Shown: positions 46,921 through 55,708 of the stretch, piece after piece
Numbering within the stretch: position 1 is the first letter of the stretch
How the letters are laid out: each line of letters begins with the position of its first letter
Assembly: GCF_001905005.1 (NCBI RefSeq)
Contig: NZ_LWKZ01000012.1
Location: 239,061-303,060 of the forward strand
From: Streptomyces sp. CB02923
GTDB lineage: Bacteria > Actinomycetota > Actinomycetes > Streptomycetales > Streptomycetaceae
DNA length: 64,000 nt
Direction: 5' to 3'
Notes under the pieces: model-generated
Databases searched by the model: none
What the model was told of the DNA's origin: nothing
Seen by the model: only the letters and a program-made list of their open reading frames with translations
Position numbers and translations under genes: made by a program

Positions 46921-47122
46921 TGTCGACGAGCCGGAACCATTCGGCACCGCCTGTAGTCTTGATAATTGCCCGCAAATGGCGCCATTGGCGAGCTTGATGA
47001 GCTGGGTGGGCTTCGCTTGCCGACCGGCTCAGCGAGCCACTCGTGCCGCCCGGGGCGCGATGTTCGAGGGCCCTGCGTGCGGGGCCCTGTCGTCCAGTCG
47101 AGAGAGAGCAAGCGAACCTCCC

Positions 47123-48202
47123 ATGGCGTCCAGCACTTCGTCCGGTACGTACGACATAGGCATCGACCTGGGAACCGCCAACACCCTGGTCTACTCACGC
47201 GGCAAGGGCGTCGTCCTGAACGAGCCGTCCGTCGTCGCCGTGAACGCGGCCGGCGAGGTGATCGCCGTCGGCTCGGAGGCCAAGCGCACCATCGGCCGCA
47301 CCCCGTCCGGCATCACCGCGATGCGCCCCCTCCAGGAGGGCGTGATCGCCGACTTCGACGCGGCCGAACAGATGCTGCGCGCTCTGATGAAGAAGGCGCT
47401 GCCCACCCGCCGCTTCTCCAAGCCGCGGGTCGTCATCTGCGTGCCCTCCGGCATCACCGGCGTCGAGCGGCGCGCCGTCATCGACTCGGCGCGCGGCGCA
47501 GGCGCCCGCGAGGTGCACCTGATCGAGGAGCCGATGGCGGCGGCGATCGGGGCCGGCCTGCCGGTCGCCGAGCCGGTCGGCTGCATGGTGGTGGACATCG
47601 GCGGCGGCACGACCGAGGTGGCCGTCGTCTCCATGGGCGGCATCGTCACCGCCCAGTCCGTACGGGTCGCGGGCGACGCGCTGGACGCGGCGATCATGTC
47701 GTACGTCAAGAAGAAGCACTCGCTGGCGATCGGCGAGCGCACCGCGGAGGACATCAAGATCGCCATCGGCTCCGCGGCCTGGACTCCGGTCGACGTCGAC
47801 GAGGAGGGCGAGCCCGAGCGCCGCACCTCCTACACGGTGCGCGGCCGGGACCACGTCAGCGGGCTGCCGCGCATCCAGGAGATCACCGAAGAGGAGATCC
47901 GTTCGGCGCTGGCCGAACCGGTGGACGCGATCGTACGGGCCGTACACCGCACCCTCGACGAGTGCCCGCCCGAGCTCTCCGGGGACATCATCGAGCGCGG
48001 CATAGCGCTCACCGGCGGCGGCGCTCTGCTCCGCGGCCTGAGCCAGCGGCTGCGCCAGGAGATGGGCGTACCGGTGGTGGTCGCCGACGACCCGCTGGAC
48101 TGCGTGGTCAACGGCACGGGCCGGTGCGTCGACGAGTTCGCCACGCTGCAGGGACTGTTGGCCGGTGCCATGGAGCAGCCGCGGAGGGCCGTGCGGCTCT
48201 GA
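47123..48202 (+). CDS. MreB/Mbl-like actin homologue
   Basis: 359 aa; the ATG at 47123 begins MASSTSSGTYDIGIDLGTANTLVYSRG. Actin-fold motifs: phosphate 1 GIDLGTANT, GITGVERRAVIDSARGAGA, phosphate 2 VVDIGGGTTEVAVVS, and adenosine motif LTGGGALLRGL. Length fits MreB and Mbl. It stands alone with no mreC or mreD, as Mbl does in Streptomyces, where MreB proteins help build the spore wall. Upstream, GGAAC (46933-46937) and GTCTT (46956-46960) resemble an ECF SigE-type promoter with an 18-bp spacer. Confidence 0.9.
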   Translation: MASSTSSGTYDIGIDLGTANTLVYSRGKGVVLNEPSVVAVNAAGEVIAVGSEAKRTIGRTPSGITAMRPLQEGVIADFDAAEQMLRALMKKALPTRRFSKPRVVICVPSGITGVERRAVIDSARGAGAREVHLIEEPMAAAIGAGLPVAEPVGCMVVDIGGGTTEVAVVSMGGIVTAQSVRVAGDALDAAIMSYVKKKHSLAIGERTAEDIKIAIGSAAWTPVDVDEEGEPERRTSYTVRGRDHVSGLPRIQEITEEEIRSALAEPVDAIVRAVHRTLDECPPELSGDIIERGIALTGGGALLRGLSQRLRQEMGVPVVVADDPLDCVVNGTGRCVDEFATLQGLLAGAMEQPRRAVRL

Positions 48203-48432
48203 CGTGTGACGGGGTGTGGTGACGGGGCGCGAGGCTCGATGGGGGGGCGGGGGCGTTCACGGACTCGCCTGCCACTCGCTGAGCCGCGGGGTCTCTGGGG
48301 CCGGATGGGTGCTTCCCTTCCGTCCCTCGCCGGATGCGCCGACGTGCGGTAACCCCCGGAACGGGTGAAGATGATTGCGCCGGCTGCGAGGCCGGGTGCG
48401 GTGAGTCATCGCGTCACCCTGGAGGAACGATC

Positions 48433-48504
48433 ATGCCGAATCGGATGGCGCTCATGATCGATGCGGGGCCGCCACCGCCCGCCGAAACCAAAATCGGAAC
48501 CTGA
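48433..48504 (+). CDS. Leader ORF, 23 codons
   Basis: GGAGG lies 7 nt before the ATG, the best Shine-Dalgarno in this stretch. It encodes MPNRMALMIDAGPPPPAETK plus three residues and stops 5 bp before the DUF4288 start, which lacks its own good site. Coupled translation or a regulatory peptide is inferred; the PPPP run could stall ribosomes. Confidence 0.55.
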   Translation: MPNRMALMIDAGPPPPAETKIGT

Positions 48505-48509
48505 TTCCG

Positions 48510-48986
48510 ATGCGGGACGCCAAGGTCCTTCAGCCGGCCGAATGGGTGCGGACGGGCACCGTACCGACACGCCGCTGGGCCGTCGCCCACGGCCGGTCGA
48601 TCGCGGACGTCGGCGAGTGCGCCGTGGCGACAGGCGGCGAACGGAAGGGCCCGGCCAGGGGGCCCAGGCCGTACATCGCGATGGTGCTCATGGAGTCACC
48701 GGGCGAGGGCGGCAGCGATCCGCTGTACGAGGAGAGCGTGATCCTCGTGTACGCGACGGACGACGCGGACGCCCGGAGCCGGGCCGAGCGGCGGGCCCGC
48801 TCCCGGGAGGCGAAGCCCCTCGGTGACCGGGGTGAAACCGTTTCGTGGTGCTTCAAGCGTGTGGTGGACGTGAGCGCGGCGCTGGACGAGGACCTGACAC
48901 AGGACGCCGATCTGTACGCACGCCACTTTCGCGACTACGCGGCCTACGAGCGCTTCGAACCGTTGCTGTCGGGCGAGGAACTCTGA
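48510..48986 (+). CDS. DUF4288 domain protein
   Basis: 158 aa from the ATG at 48510, with a weak ribosome-binding site just after the leader ORF. Residues 53-150 fit DUF4288: YIAMVLMESPG, YEESVILVYATDDADARSRAERRAR, GETVSWCFKRVVDV and DLYARHFRDYAAYERFEPLL. The N-terminal 50 residues look unstructured. Function of the family is unknown; cytoplasmic, no membrane segment. Confidence 0.75.
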   Translation: MRDAKVLQPAEWVRTGTVPTRRWAVAHGRSIADVGECAVATGGERKGPARGPRPYIAMVLMESPGEGGSDPLYEESVILVYATDDADARSRAERRARSREAKPLGDRGETVSWCFKRVVDVSAALDEDLTQDADLYARHFRDYAAYERFEPLLSGEEL

Positions 48987-48988
48987 GG

Positions 48989-49215
48989 GATGGCGGGCGG
49001 CGGGTGGCGGGTGGCGGGTGGCGGATTGCGGGCGGCGGGTGGCGCTGTGGCGGTTGGCGGGCCGCGGGTGGCGGTTGGCGGGCCGCACGCGCCGCTCATC
49101 ACCGAGGCACGTCGCCGCGGGCTGGGGAGCCAGGCCGGGGTGTCGGGCGGGGTGCCAGGCCAGGGTGTCGGGCCGTGGTGTCAGGCCGAAATATCAGCCC
49201 GGGGTGTCAGGCGCG
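48989..49215. repeat. G-rich repeats: GGCGGGT and GGCCRGGGTGTC arrays
   Basis: From 48989 to 49085 the + strand is a run of GGCGGGT-like heptamers with many GGG triplets, able in principle to form a G-quadruplex. From about 49130 to 49215 a 16-bp GGCCAGGGTGTCGGGC-like unit repeats and merges with the TetR gene 3' end. Confidence 0.85.
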
Positions 49216-50066
49216 GAGCCTTGTACCTCCGCCCGTCGGGACATATAACTCTCCAGCCCGTCGAGGATGCGTTCGAGGCCGAATTCCAGAGCCTGGTCGC
49301 GGGAGCCGCCGGCCGCGGCGGACGCGACGGCGGCGGCAAGTGCCGGATAGCGGTCGGAGCGGCCGACCAGGAGCTCGTTCAGCGCCGAGCTCATGACCTG
49401 TTCGGGACCCTGGGAGGCGGGGGCGGTCCCTTCCCCTCGCGTGCTGCCCGTGCCCATGGACGTCGCTACTTGGGCGAGGTTGCGGATGTGGCCGTTCACC
49501 ACGACCACCGCGTCCAGTTGTCGGGCACCGTCAAGGCCGGTGTCCGCGAGGGCGGCGAGGGCGCTTTCCGTCCAGCCGAGTTCATGAGGGCCCATGACGC
49601 GGTGGCCCACGGTGGCCGCCAGTAGCCAGGGGTGGCGGTGGAGGACTGCCGAGAGGCTCTCGGCCCATTCGCGGAGCGCGGCACGCCAGCCGAGGTCCAC
49701 GCGCAGGGCGGGGGGTTCGCCCATGGCGGTGTCGATCATGAGGGCGATCAGCTCGGTCTTGCCCGGGACATAGCGGTACAAGGACATCTTGGTGAAGTTC
49801 AGTTCACCCGCGATCCGCTGCATGGAGACGGCGGCCAGCCCGCCCGCATCGGCGAGAGCGATGGCCGTTCGCGTGATCCCTTCCAGACTCAAGGCGGGCT
49901 TGGGGCCACGGCTGGGACGTCCGCGCCTGCCCCACAGCAACTCGATGCTGCCCGCCTGCTCGGCGAAGACATCGGCCACCACCTCGGGGACCTGCCCGCC
50001 GGTCTGCCCGTCGGCCTGTCCGCCGACCTGCCCGCCGTTCTGCTCGCTCTCTCCGTCTTCGGCCAC
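49194..50066 (-). CDS. TetR-family regulator
   Basis: 290 aa from a GTG at 50066; its ribosome-binding site is poor and a downstream start is possible. A Gln/Gly/Val repeat (GGQVGGQADGQTGGQ) opens the protein. The HTH follows (ITRTAIALADAGGLAAVSMQRIAGELNFTKMSLYRYV, residues about 63-105), then a TetR_C ligand domain (WLLAATVGHRVMGPHELGWTES). Divergent from the FAD monooxygenase, with a repeat-rich operator region between, the usual layout of a resistance or degradation pair. Confidence 0.88.
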   Translation of the reverse strand: MAEDGESEQNGGQVGGQADGQTGGQVPEVVADVFAEQAGSIELLWGRRGRPSRGPKPALSLEGITRTAIALADAGGLAAVSMQRIAGELNFTKMSLYRYVPGKTELIALMIDTAMGEPPALRVDLGWRAALREWAESLSAVLHRHPWLLAATVGHRVMGPHELGWTESALAALADTGLDGARQLDAVVVVNGHIRNLAQVATSMGTGSTRGEGTAPASQGPEQVMSSALNELLVGRSDRYPALAAAVASAAAGGSRDQALEFGLERILDGLESYMSRRAEVQGSAPDTPG

Positions 50067-50077
50067 CCTCGCATCTT

Positions 50078-50125
50078 AAAACTGTGTCCGGGGTATACAA
50101 AACAGTGTCCGCAAGATACAGTTTT
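50078..50125. promoter_or_regulatory. TetR operator array
   Basis: AAAACTGTGTCC (50078-50089), its near-copy AAAACAGTGTCC (50099-50110) and the inverted GATACAGTTTT (50115-50125) lie in 48 AT-rich bases between the TetR and monooxygenase genes. ACTGT and ACAGT half-sites are spaced to serve a TetR dimer. Confidence 0.7.
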
Positions 50126-50194
50126 TCTGTCGGAGCTGACGAGCTATCGAGCTATCGAAGTGCCGAAGTGTCGGATCAGCGTGGGGAGCGTGTG

Positions 50195-51559
50195 ATGGCG
50201 TACGGGGCGACATGCGTGACGGGCGGCGAGCCGACCGTCCTGATCTCGGGGGCCAGCGTCGCCGGGCCGGCGGCGGCGTACTGGCTCGGGCGATACGGCT
50301 ACCGCCCGACCGTGGTGGAGGTGGCTCCGGAGCTGCGCGGCGGCGGTTTCGCGGTCGATTTCCGAGGCGGCGTGAGCCTGTCGGTGCTGGAGCGGATGGG
50401 GGTGCTGGAGGAGGTCCGGCGCCGTCGTACGGGCGGCAGCCCGATGAGCTTCATCGACGAGCGCGGCGAGGAAGTGGCGGCCCTGCCTCCTGAGTTCGCC
50501 GGCGGAGAAGTGGAAATACTCCGCTCGGACCTCTCCCGCATCCTCTACGAGCACAGCCTGCACGGGCGGGGCGCGGACGATAACGGTCCGGGTGGACGCG
50601 ACCAGGGCGAAGGTGACCGGGGTGAAGGTGACCGGGGCGAACGAGGTGCGGACGATCGCGATGCGGACAATCGCGATGCGGTCGATCACTACCTAAGCGC
50701 CACCGAGTACATCTTCGGAGACTCCATAACGTCCTTGACCGAGACGGCGGACGGCGTACATGCCACCTTCGAGCGAGGAGCCCCGCGCACCTTCGACCTG
50801 GTGATCGGTGCGGACGGCCTGCATTCCACTGTGCGGCGGCTGGCCTTCGGTCCAGAGGAGGAGTTCGTCAGCCACCTCGGCTACTACATAGCGGGCTGGG
50901 ACCTGCCCGCCGTCGACGCGGACCTCGGCGCCCGCCCCGTGGGCTACAACGACCCCGGCCGCTTGGTGAGCGTAGGCCGTACGACCAGGCGCGCGGGCGA
51001 CCCGGGCTATGCGGGCGAGGTCTTCGCCGTCTTCGCCTCCGATGGGCTCGCCTACGACCGACGTGACACGGAAGGGCAGAAGAAGCTGATAACTCAGGCG
51101 TACGAGGGGAGCGGCTGGCGGGTGCCGGAGCTCGTACGCACTGTCCAGGATGCCGACGGGCTCTACTTCGACTCCATCAGCAGGGTGGACGTGCCGCGCT
51201 GGTCCGCGGGCCGAATAGCGCTGCTCGGTGACGCGGCGTACGGAGCCACCGTCGGCGGCATGGGTACCGGGGCGGCTGTCGTGGGTGCGTACGTCCTCGC
51301 GGGCGAGCTGGCGGCTGCCAACGGTGACCACGTCACGGCGTTCGCGCGCTACGAAGAGCGGCTGCGACGCGTCGTCACCCGATGCCAGGAGGGCGGCCGC
51401 CGAGCCGGCGAGTTCCTGGCTCCGCCGACCAAGGAGGCGATCGACGCGCGCAACGACCTCCTCAATGATCCTCAGGCCCTGGCCGAGATGCTGCAAGAGG
51501 GCGCTGACATATCCGAGGACATCGCACTGGACGAATACGAGACAGGCACGCGGGGGTAA
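50195..51559 (+). CDS. FAD-dependent monooxygenase, TetX/PHBH class
   Basis: 454 aa; the ATG at 50195 has GGGGAG upstream and starts 18 residues before the FAD fold (TVLISGASVAGPAAAYWLGRYG). DG motif VIGADGLHSTVRRLAF and GD motif IALLGDAAYGATVGGMGTGAAVVGAYVLAGEL complete the class A flavoprotein signature. Near residues 130-165 a hydrophilic repeat (GEGDRGEGDRGERGADDRDA) sits in a surface loop. Likely hydroxylates an aromatic or polyketide compound, perhaps inactivating an antibiotic, under control of the divergent TetR. Confidence 0.9.
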   Translation: MAYGATCVTGGEPTVLISGASVAGPAAAYWLGRYGYRPTVVEVAPELRGGGFAVDFRGGVSLSVLERMGVLEEVRRRRTGGSPMSFIDERGEEVAALPPEFAGGEVEILRSDLSRILYEHSLHGRGADDNGPGGRDQGEGDRGEGDRGERGADDRDADNRDAVDHYLSATEYIFGDSITSLTETADGVHATFERGAPRTFDLVIGADGLHSTVRRLAFGPEEEFVSHLGYYIAGWDLPAVDADLGARPVGYNDPGRLVSVGRTTRRAGDPGYAGEVFAVFASDGLAYDRRDTEGQKKLITQAYEGSGWRVPELVRTVQDADGLYFDSISRVDVPRWSAGRIALLGDAAYGATVGGMGTGAAVVGAYVLAGELAAANGDHVTAFARYEERLRRVVTRCQEGGRRAGEFLAPPTKEAIDARNDLLNDPQALAEMLQEGADISEDIALDEYETGTRG

Positions 51560-52155
51560 GGGAAGGGAGTCGGGACCCCCGGGGAGCCTTGGGCCCGCCC
51601 ACCCCATCCGGCTACCCACGCCGCCCCGCCGCCCACCCCAAACCAGTGGTCACGCGCGCAGGAACCGGCCACTTGTCACCAACCACTTGTCACCGGCCAC
51701 TTGTCTCAGGATCCGGCCGCCCGCCCCAGGTCAGTGCTTACCCGCCCCAGGTCAGTGCTCACCTGCCCCGGCAGGCCCCGGTCACCCGCCGCAGAACCCG
51801 GTCACTTGCCACTCACCCCTCGGAACGCTGCCGTCCGCCTCTGAAGTGCCAAGCGTCCACCCCAAGCTCATGCAAGCGTCCACCCCAAGCTCATGGGTGA
51901 GTCGCTCCACCAACGCTGACCGTTCACCCGCGACCGCCGACTCTCGGGCCGCCGTCACCCGCCCTGGCGGAGCGCTTCGATCGGCTTGTGCGGGGCTATT
52001 GATGACCTGGCGTCAGTCCTTGATCAATGGCGGTTATGCTACTACCGGCCCAGTGTATGAAGGCAGTTACCGTAGGTATCTCTGCGGCGGTGCCGAACGG
52101 GGAGCTGGGGCCCGCTAGACGTCCTGTGATCTGTCGATGTTTTGAGGGTTTTAGG
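51560..52155. other. Intergenic region with decaying direct repeats
   Basis: About 600 bp. Three CCACTTGTC words (51669-51707), two CGCCCCAGGTCAGTGCTYAC copies (51722, 51743) and two AAGCGTCCACCCCAAGCTCA copies (51849 and 51871) lie in tandem. The right 130 bp are less GC-rich and probably hold the conservon promoter, but I cannot fix its hexamers. No gene is supported. Confidence 0.6.
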
Positions 52156-54258
52156 GTGCAGATGGTTCGAGAAGGATCGTCGCCCGCGGGGCCGCGTCCT
52201 GCCTCGGTTCTCGCGTGGATACTGCCCGCCGTGGCGACCGCGGTGGCCGCGGCCGTCGCCACGGCGATGGTTCCTCCGCAGGCGAGTACGCCGGTGGTGT
52301 GGATCGGTGCGGTCGCCACCGTGGCGGTGGCGCTGGTCACCGCCGAGGTCACCCGCCGCGGCCAGGCGCTCGCCGCGCTGCGTGAGCGGGCCGCGGCGCA
52401 GCAGGCCGCGCTGGACCGGCAGGAGGCCGAGACCGTTCGGCTGGCCCAGGAGCTGCTGCCCGAGGTGGTGGCCCGGCTCGGGCGTGGCGAGTTCCCCGAG
52501 GACGTGCAGGCGTCCATCACCGAGCAGGTGATGCGGCAGGCACGCGAGTCGGGGCTGACGCCGGAGTTCACCGCGGCGCACCAGGCGGTACTGCGCTCCG
52601 TCCTCGACGCGGTCGTCGCCGAGGAGGACCTGCGCGAGTCCGCGCAGCGCGCGTTCGTGAACATCGCCCGCCGCGTGCAGGCGATCGTCCACCAACAGGC
52701 TCAGGAACTCCGGGACATGGAGGACCGGCACGGCCAGTCCCCGGAGGTCTTCGGCGATCTGCTGCAGCTGGACCACGGCACGGCCCTGATCGGCCGTCTC
52801 GCCGACTCCATCGCCGTGCTCGGTGGTGCACGTCCGGGCCGCCAGTGGAGTCGAGCGGTTCCGCTGTTCAGCGTGATGCGCGGTGCGATGTCGCGGATCA
52901 TCGACTATCAGCGCGTCGAGCTGCACTCCGTATCGGAGGTCGCGGTCGTCGGCACCGCCGTCGAACCGCTGATCCACGCCCTCGCCGAGCTGCTCGACAA
53001 CGCCACCCGCTACTCCCCGCCGCAGACCCGGGTGCACCTGACCGCCGTCGAGGTGCAGTCCGGTATTGCCGTGGAGATCGAGGACGGCGGCGTCAGCATG
53101 AGCGAGGAGGCCCGCAAGCGGGCCGAGCGGATGCTCCAGCAGGCGCAGCAGGGCATCGACGTCAACGACCTCGGGGAGACGCCGCGGCTGGGTCTGGCCG
53201 TGGTCGGCCGGCTGGCGCAGGCGTACAACTTCCAGGTGTCGCTGCGGCCTTCCGCGTATGGCGGTGTCCGCGCGGTACTGATCGTTCCGCAGGACCTGAT
53301 CACCACCGCTGCCGCGACCGGCCGGGCTCACGGCATCGGCGCGTCCTCCGGCCCCCGTACGGCCCGTACGGAGCGCCGTGAGGTGAACGCGGCCCCGCCG
53401 GCCCCCGGCCCCCGGCACGCCGCGACACCTCCGGCCGTGCAGGCTGCCCCAGCCGCGGCTCCGGCCGCACCGTCCATACCCGCGGCCCCCGCGCCTGCCG
53501 CCGCGGCCGTACCCCCGCAGCTCCGGGACGACGTCCGGGAGGAGACCCAGGATGACCTCCCTCTCGTGACCGAGCGGACCCCCAACGGACTGCCGCAGCG
53601 ACGCCGCAAGTCCCGTGCCACCGCGCCCGTGCCCCCGGCAGCGCCTGGCGCCGCTGCGGCGCCCGTCCCCGCGACTCCCGCCGCCGGGACGGAGGAGCCC
53701 GCGCCGGTGCAGCCCGGTATGTGGCTCGCCGCGTTCCAGAGCGGCCTGTCCGGCGAAAGCCAGTCGAGCACCTCCGCCCAGCCGAGCCCGTCGACTCAGC
53801 CGAGCCCGTCGCCCCAGGCGAACGCTTCGGCCCGGCCGACGGCCCCCGAGCAGGACCCGTCGGCCCAGGCTCCGACCCAGGGCCAGGTCCCCCCGGCCCA
53901 GAACCACCCGGGCGAGGACCAGAACCAGATGCACGCCCAGAATCACCCGGGCTACGGCCAGTACAACCAGTACGACCAGTACGGCCAGCCGGGCCAGAAC
54001 CACCAGGCCCAGAGCCAGGCCCAGGCCCAGAGCCAGTCTGGCCACGGTCCGTACGGCCAGTACGGCCAGCCGGGGCGGAATCAGCCGGAGCAGGGGCAGT
54101 ACGGTCAGCCGAGCCAGTGGGGCGGAGCCGCTGAGCGGCCCGGACCGGCCACCGGCTGGACCGGCCATTCGGCCCCCGCCGCCGGTACGGGGACTTCAGT
54201 CAGTGCCGCAAGTGCAGCCAGTGAGAAGAGTGACGAGTCGTCGGAAAAGAGTGAGTAG
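52156..54258 (+). CDS. cvnA: Conservon sensor-kinase-like protein
   Basis: 700 aa from the GTG at 52156; an ATG at 52162 with AGGG upstream is equally possible. Two membrane helices near residues 20-40 and 50-70, a coiled-coil region, then an HATPase_c domain (HALAELLDNATRYSPPQT N-box, VEIEDGGVSMSEE, LGLAVVGRLAQAY). No phospho-acceptor HisKA motif is evident, as usual for CvnA. After Pro/Ala linkers the last 120 residues are rich in Gln, Asn, Tyr and Gly with repeated QYGQPGQ. Cvn systems resemble eukaryotic GPCR signalling complexes and control differentiation. Confidence 0.92.
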   Translation: MQMVREGSSPAGPRPASVLAWILPAVATAVAAAVATAMVPPQASTPVVWIGAVATVAVALVTAEVTRRGQALAALRERAAAQQAALDRQEAETVRLAQELLPEVVARLGRGEFPEDVQASITEQVMRQARESGLTPEFTAAHQAVLRSVLDAVVAEEDLRESAQRAFVNIARRVQAIVHQQAQELRDMEDRHGQSPEVFGDLLQLDHGTALIGRLADSIAVLGGARPGRQWSRAVPLFSVMRGAMSRIIDYQRVELHSVSEVAVVGTAVEPLIHALAELLDNATRYSPPQTRVHLTAVEVQSGIAVEIEDGGVSMSEEARKRAERMLQQAQQGIDVNDLGETPRLGLAVVGRLAQAYNFQVSLRPSAYGGVRAVLIVPQDLITTAAATGRAHGIGASSGPRTARTERREVNAAPPAPGPRHAATPPAVQAAPAAAPAAPSIPAAPAPAAAAVPPQLRDDVREETQDDLPLVTERTPNGLPQRRRKSRATAPVPPAAPGAAAAPVPATPAAGTEEPAPVQPGMWLAAFQSGLSGESQSSTSAQPSPSTQPSPSPQANASARPTAPEQDPSAQAPTQGQVPPAQNHPGEDQNQMHAQNHPGYGQYNQYDQYGQPGQNHQAQSQAQAQSQSGHGPYGQYGQPGRNQPEQGQYGQPSQWGGAAERPGPATGWTGHSAPAAGTGTSVSAASAASEKSDESSEKSE

Positions 54259-54260
54259 CC

Positions 54261-54668
54261 ATGATTCAGCACCGGCCCAACATGGACTGGATGCTCAAGG
54301 ATCTCGCGGAGAGCGTTCCGCAGACCCGTCACGTGGTCGTGCTGTCCTCGGACGGCCTGCGCATGGCCCAGTACGGTACGGAGACCGATACCGCCGACCG
54401 ACTGGCGGCGGCCTGTGCCGGACTGCAGAGTCTGGCGGGCGCGGTGTCCGCGGAGTTCCCGCACAGCGACGGCCGGATGCGTATGGTCGTGATCGAACTG
54501 GACGGTGGCTTCTTCTATTTGATGGCGGCGGGCGCCGGCGCTTATCTGGCGGTCCTGGCCGATGAAGGCGTGGACGCCGGGCTGATAGGACAGCGGATGC
54601 GGGATCTCGTGGCCCGTATCGGCGAACATCTCAGCAGCCCGCCCCGCCACGACGGACAGGACGCATGA
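54261..54668 (+). CDS. cvnB: Conservon roadblock/LC7 protein
   Basis: 135 aa, 2 bp after cvnA. Roadblock/LC7 fold: MDWMLKDLAESVPQTRHVVVLSSDGLRMAQ, DRLAAACAGLQSLAGAV, RMVVIELDGGFFYLMAAGAGAYLAVLA. In other bacteria such proteins regulate MglA-type GTPases, here CvnD. Its stop overlaps a small ORF at 54665 by ATGA. Confidence 0.95.
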   Translation: MIQHRPNMDWMLKDLAESVPQTRHVVVLSSDGLRMAQYGTETDTADRLAAACAGLQSLAGAVSAEFPHSDGRMRMVVIELDGGFFYLMAAGAGAYLAVLADEGVDAGLIGQRMRDLVARIGEHLSSPPRHDGQDA

Positions 54669-54745
54669 GCGAGGGCAGCGAACGGACCGGCAGGCGGCGC
54701 AGGCCGCGCGCGGGTACGGCAGGGCGAAGCGGGGACACGGCATGA
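54665..54745 (+). CDS. 26-codon ORF between cvnB and cvnC
   Basis: MSEGSERTGRRRRPRAGTAG and six more residues, strongly basic. Its ATG overlaps the cvnB stop and its stop overlaps the cvnC ATG (54742), both by ATGA. This double overlap fits either a tiny coupled gene or a relay that passes ribosomes from cvnB to cvnC. Confidence 0.5.
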   Translation: MSEGSERTGRRRRPRAGTAGRSGDTA

Positions 54746-55104
54746 GCGGAGCGGACCAGGACTGGGAGGAGCAGAGCCCCGAGCGGCTCTACGTGATCAC
54801 CGGTGGGCGCAGCGGCGCCTCCGGCCACACCACCTCCCTCGACCTGGTCACGCTGATCGTGTCGAAGGCCGGGCCGAAGCCGGGGATGCAGCCGGAGCAG
54901 GCGTCGATCGTGCGGCTGTGCCATTCCCCGCTGTCCGTGGCGGAACTCTCCGCCTACCTGCACTTGCCGGTCAGCGTGGTCACCGTCCTGCTCGGTGACC
55001 TGCTGTCCGACGGGCGGGTGGTGGCACGCGCGCCCGTGCCGCCCGCCCAACTTCCCGACCGTGCCCTTATTGAGGCGGTGATCCATGGACTTCAAAAGCT
55101 CTGA
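54742..55104 (+). CDS. cvnC: Conservon DUF742 protein
   Basis: 120 aa. DUF742 winged-helix-like domain: RLYVITGGRSG, LDLVTLIVSK, EQASIVRLCHSPLSVAELSAYLHLPVSVVTVLLGDLLSDGRV. Third conserved member of the conservon, overlapping cvnD by 20 bp. Biochemical role unknown; expected to bind the other Cvn proteins at the membrane. Confidence 0.93.
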   Translation: MSGADQDWEEQSPERLYVITGGRSGASGHTTSLDLVTLIVSKAGPKPGMQPEQASIVRLCHSPLSVAELSAYLHLPVSVVTVLLGDLLSDGRVVARAPVPPAQLPDRALIEAVIHGLQKL

Positions 55105-55708
55105 AACGCTCGTCGAGCGCCCCGCTCAGGGGCCGCGGAGCGAGGACGAACTGCCCGAGACGGCCGCCGCGGCGGTCAAGGTCGTGATCGTGGGTGGTTT
55201 CGGGGTCGGCAAGACGACCCTGGTGGGTTCGGTGAGCGAGATCCGCCCGCTGACCACCGAGGAAACGATGACGCAGGCCGGCGTCGGTGTGGACGACATC
55301 GTCGGTGTCGAACGCAAGACCTCGACGACCGTGGCGATGGACTTCGGGCGCATCAGCCTCAACTCCGAACTGGTGCTGTATCTGTTCGGTACGCCGGGCC
55401 AGCAGCGTTTCTGGTTCCTGTGGAACGGGCTGTTCGACGGCGCGCTGGGGGCGGTGGTGCTCATCGACACCCGTCGCCTGGAAGTCAGCTTCGACGTCAT
55501 CGGCCGTCTGGAGGAGCGCGGCGTTCCCTTCGTGGTCGCCGTCAACTCCTTCCCGGACGCTCCCATCCACGGCGTCGAAGAGATCCGGGGCGCCCTCGAC
55601 CTGCCCCCCGAGGTGCCGATCATCGACTGCGACGCCCGGCTGCGTACCTCCAGCCGCGACGTACTGATGGCGCTGATGCGTTACCTGCACTCCCTCGCCG
55701 CACGCTGA
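55085..55708 (+). CDS. cvnD: Conservon small GTPase
   Basis: 207 aa. Ras/MglA-like GTPase: G1 GGFGVGKTT near residue 38, G3-like LFGTPGQQRFWFLW, G4-like VVAVNSF (Asn kept, the usual KxD altered, typical of CvnD), and a C-terminal helix. It acts as the switch of the conservon. The N-terminal 30 residues are variable. The operon has no cytochrome P450 gene after it. Confidence 0.95.
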   Translation: MDFKSSETLVERPAQGPRSEDELPETAAAAVKVVIVGGFGVGKTTLVGSVSEIRPLTTEETMTQAGVGVDDIVGVERKTSTTVAMDFGRISLNSELVLYLFGTPGQQRFWFLWNGLFDGALGAVVLIDTRRLEVSFDVIGRLEERGVPFVVAVNSFPDAPIHGVEEIRGALDLPPEVPIIDCDARLRTSSRDVLMALMRYLHSLAAR

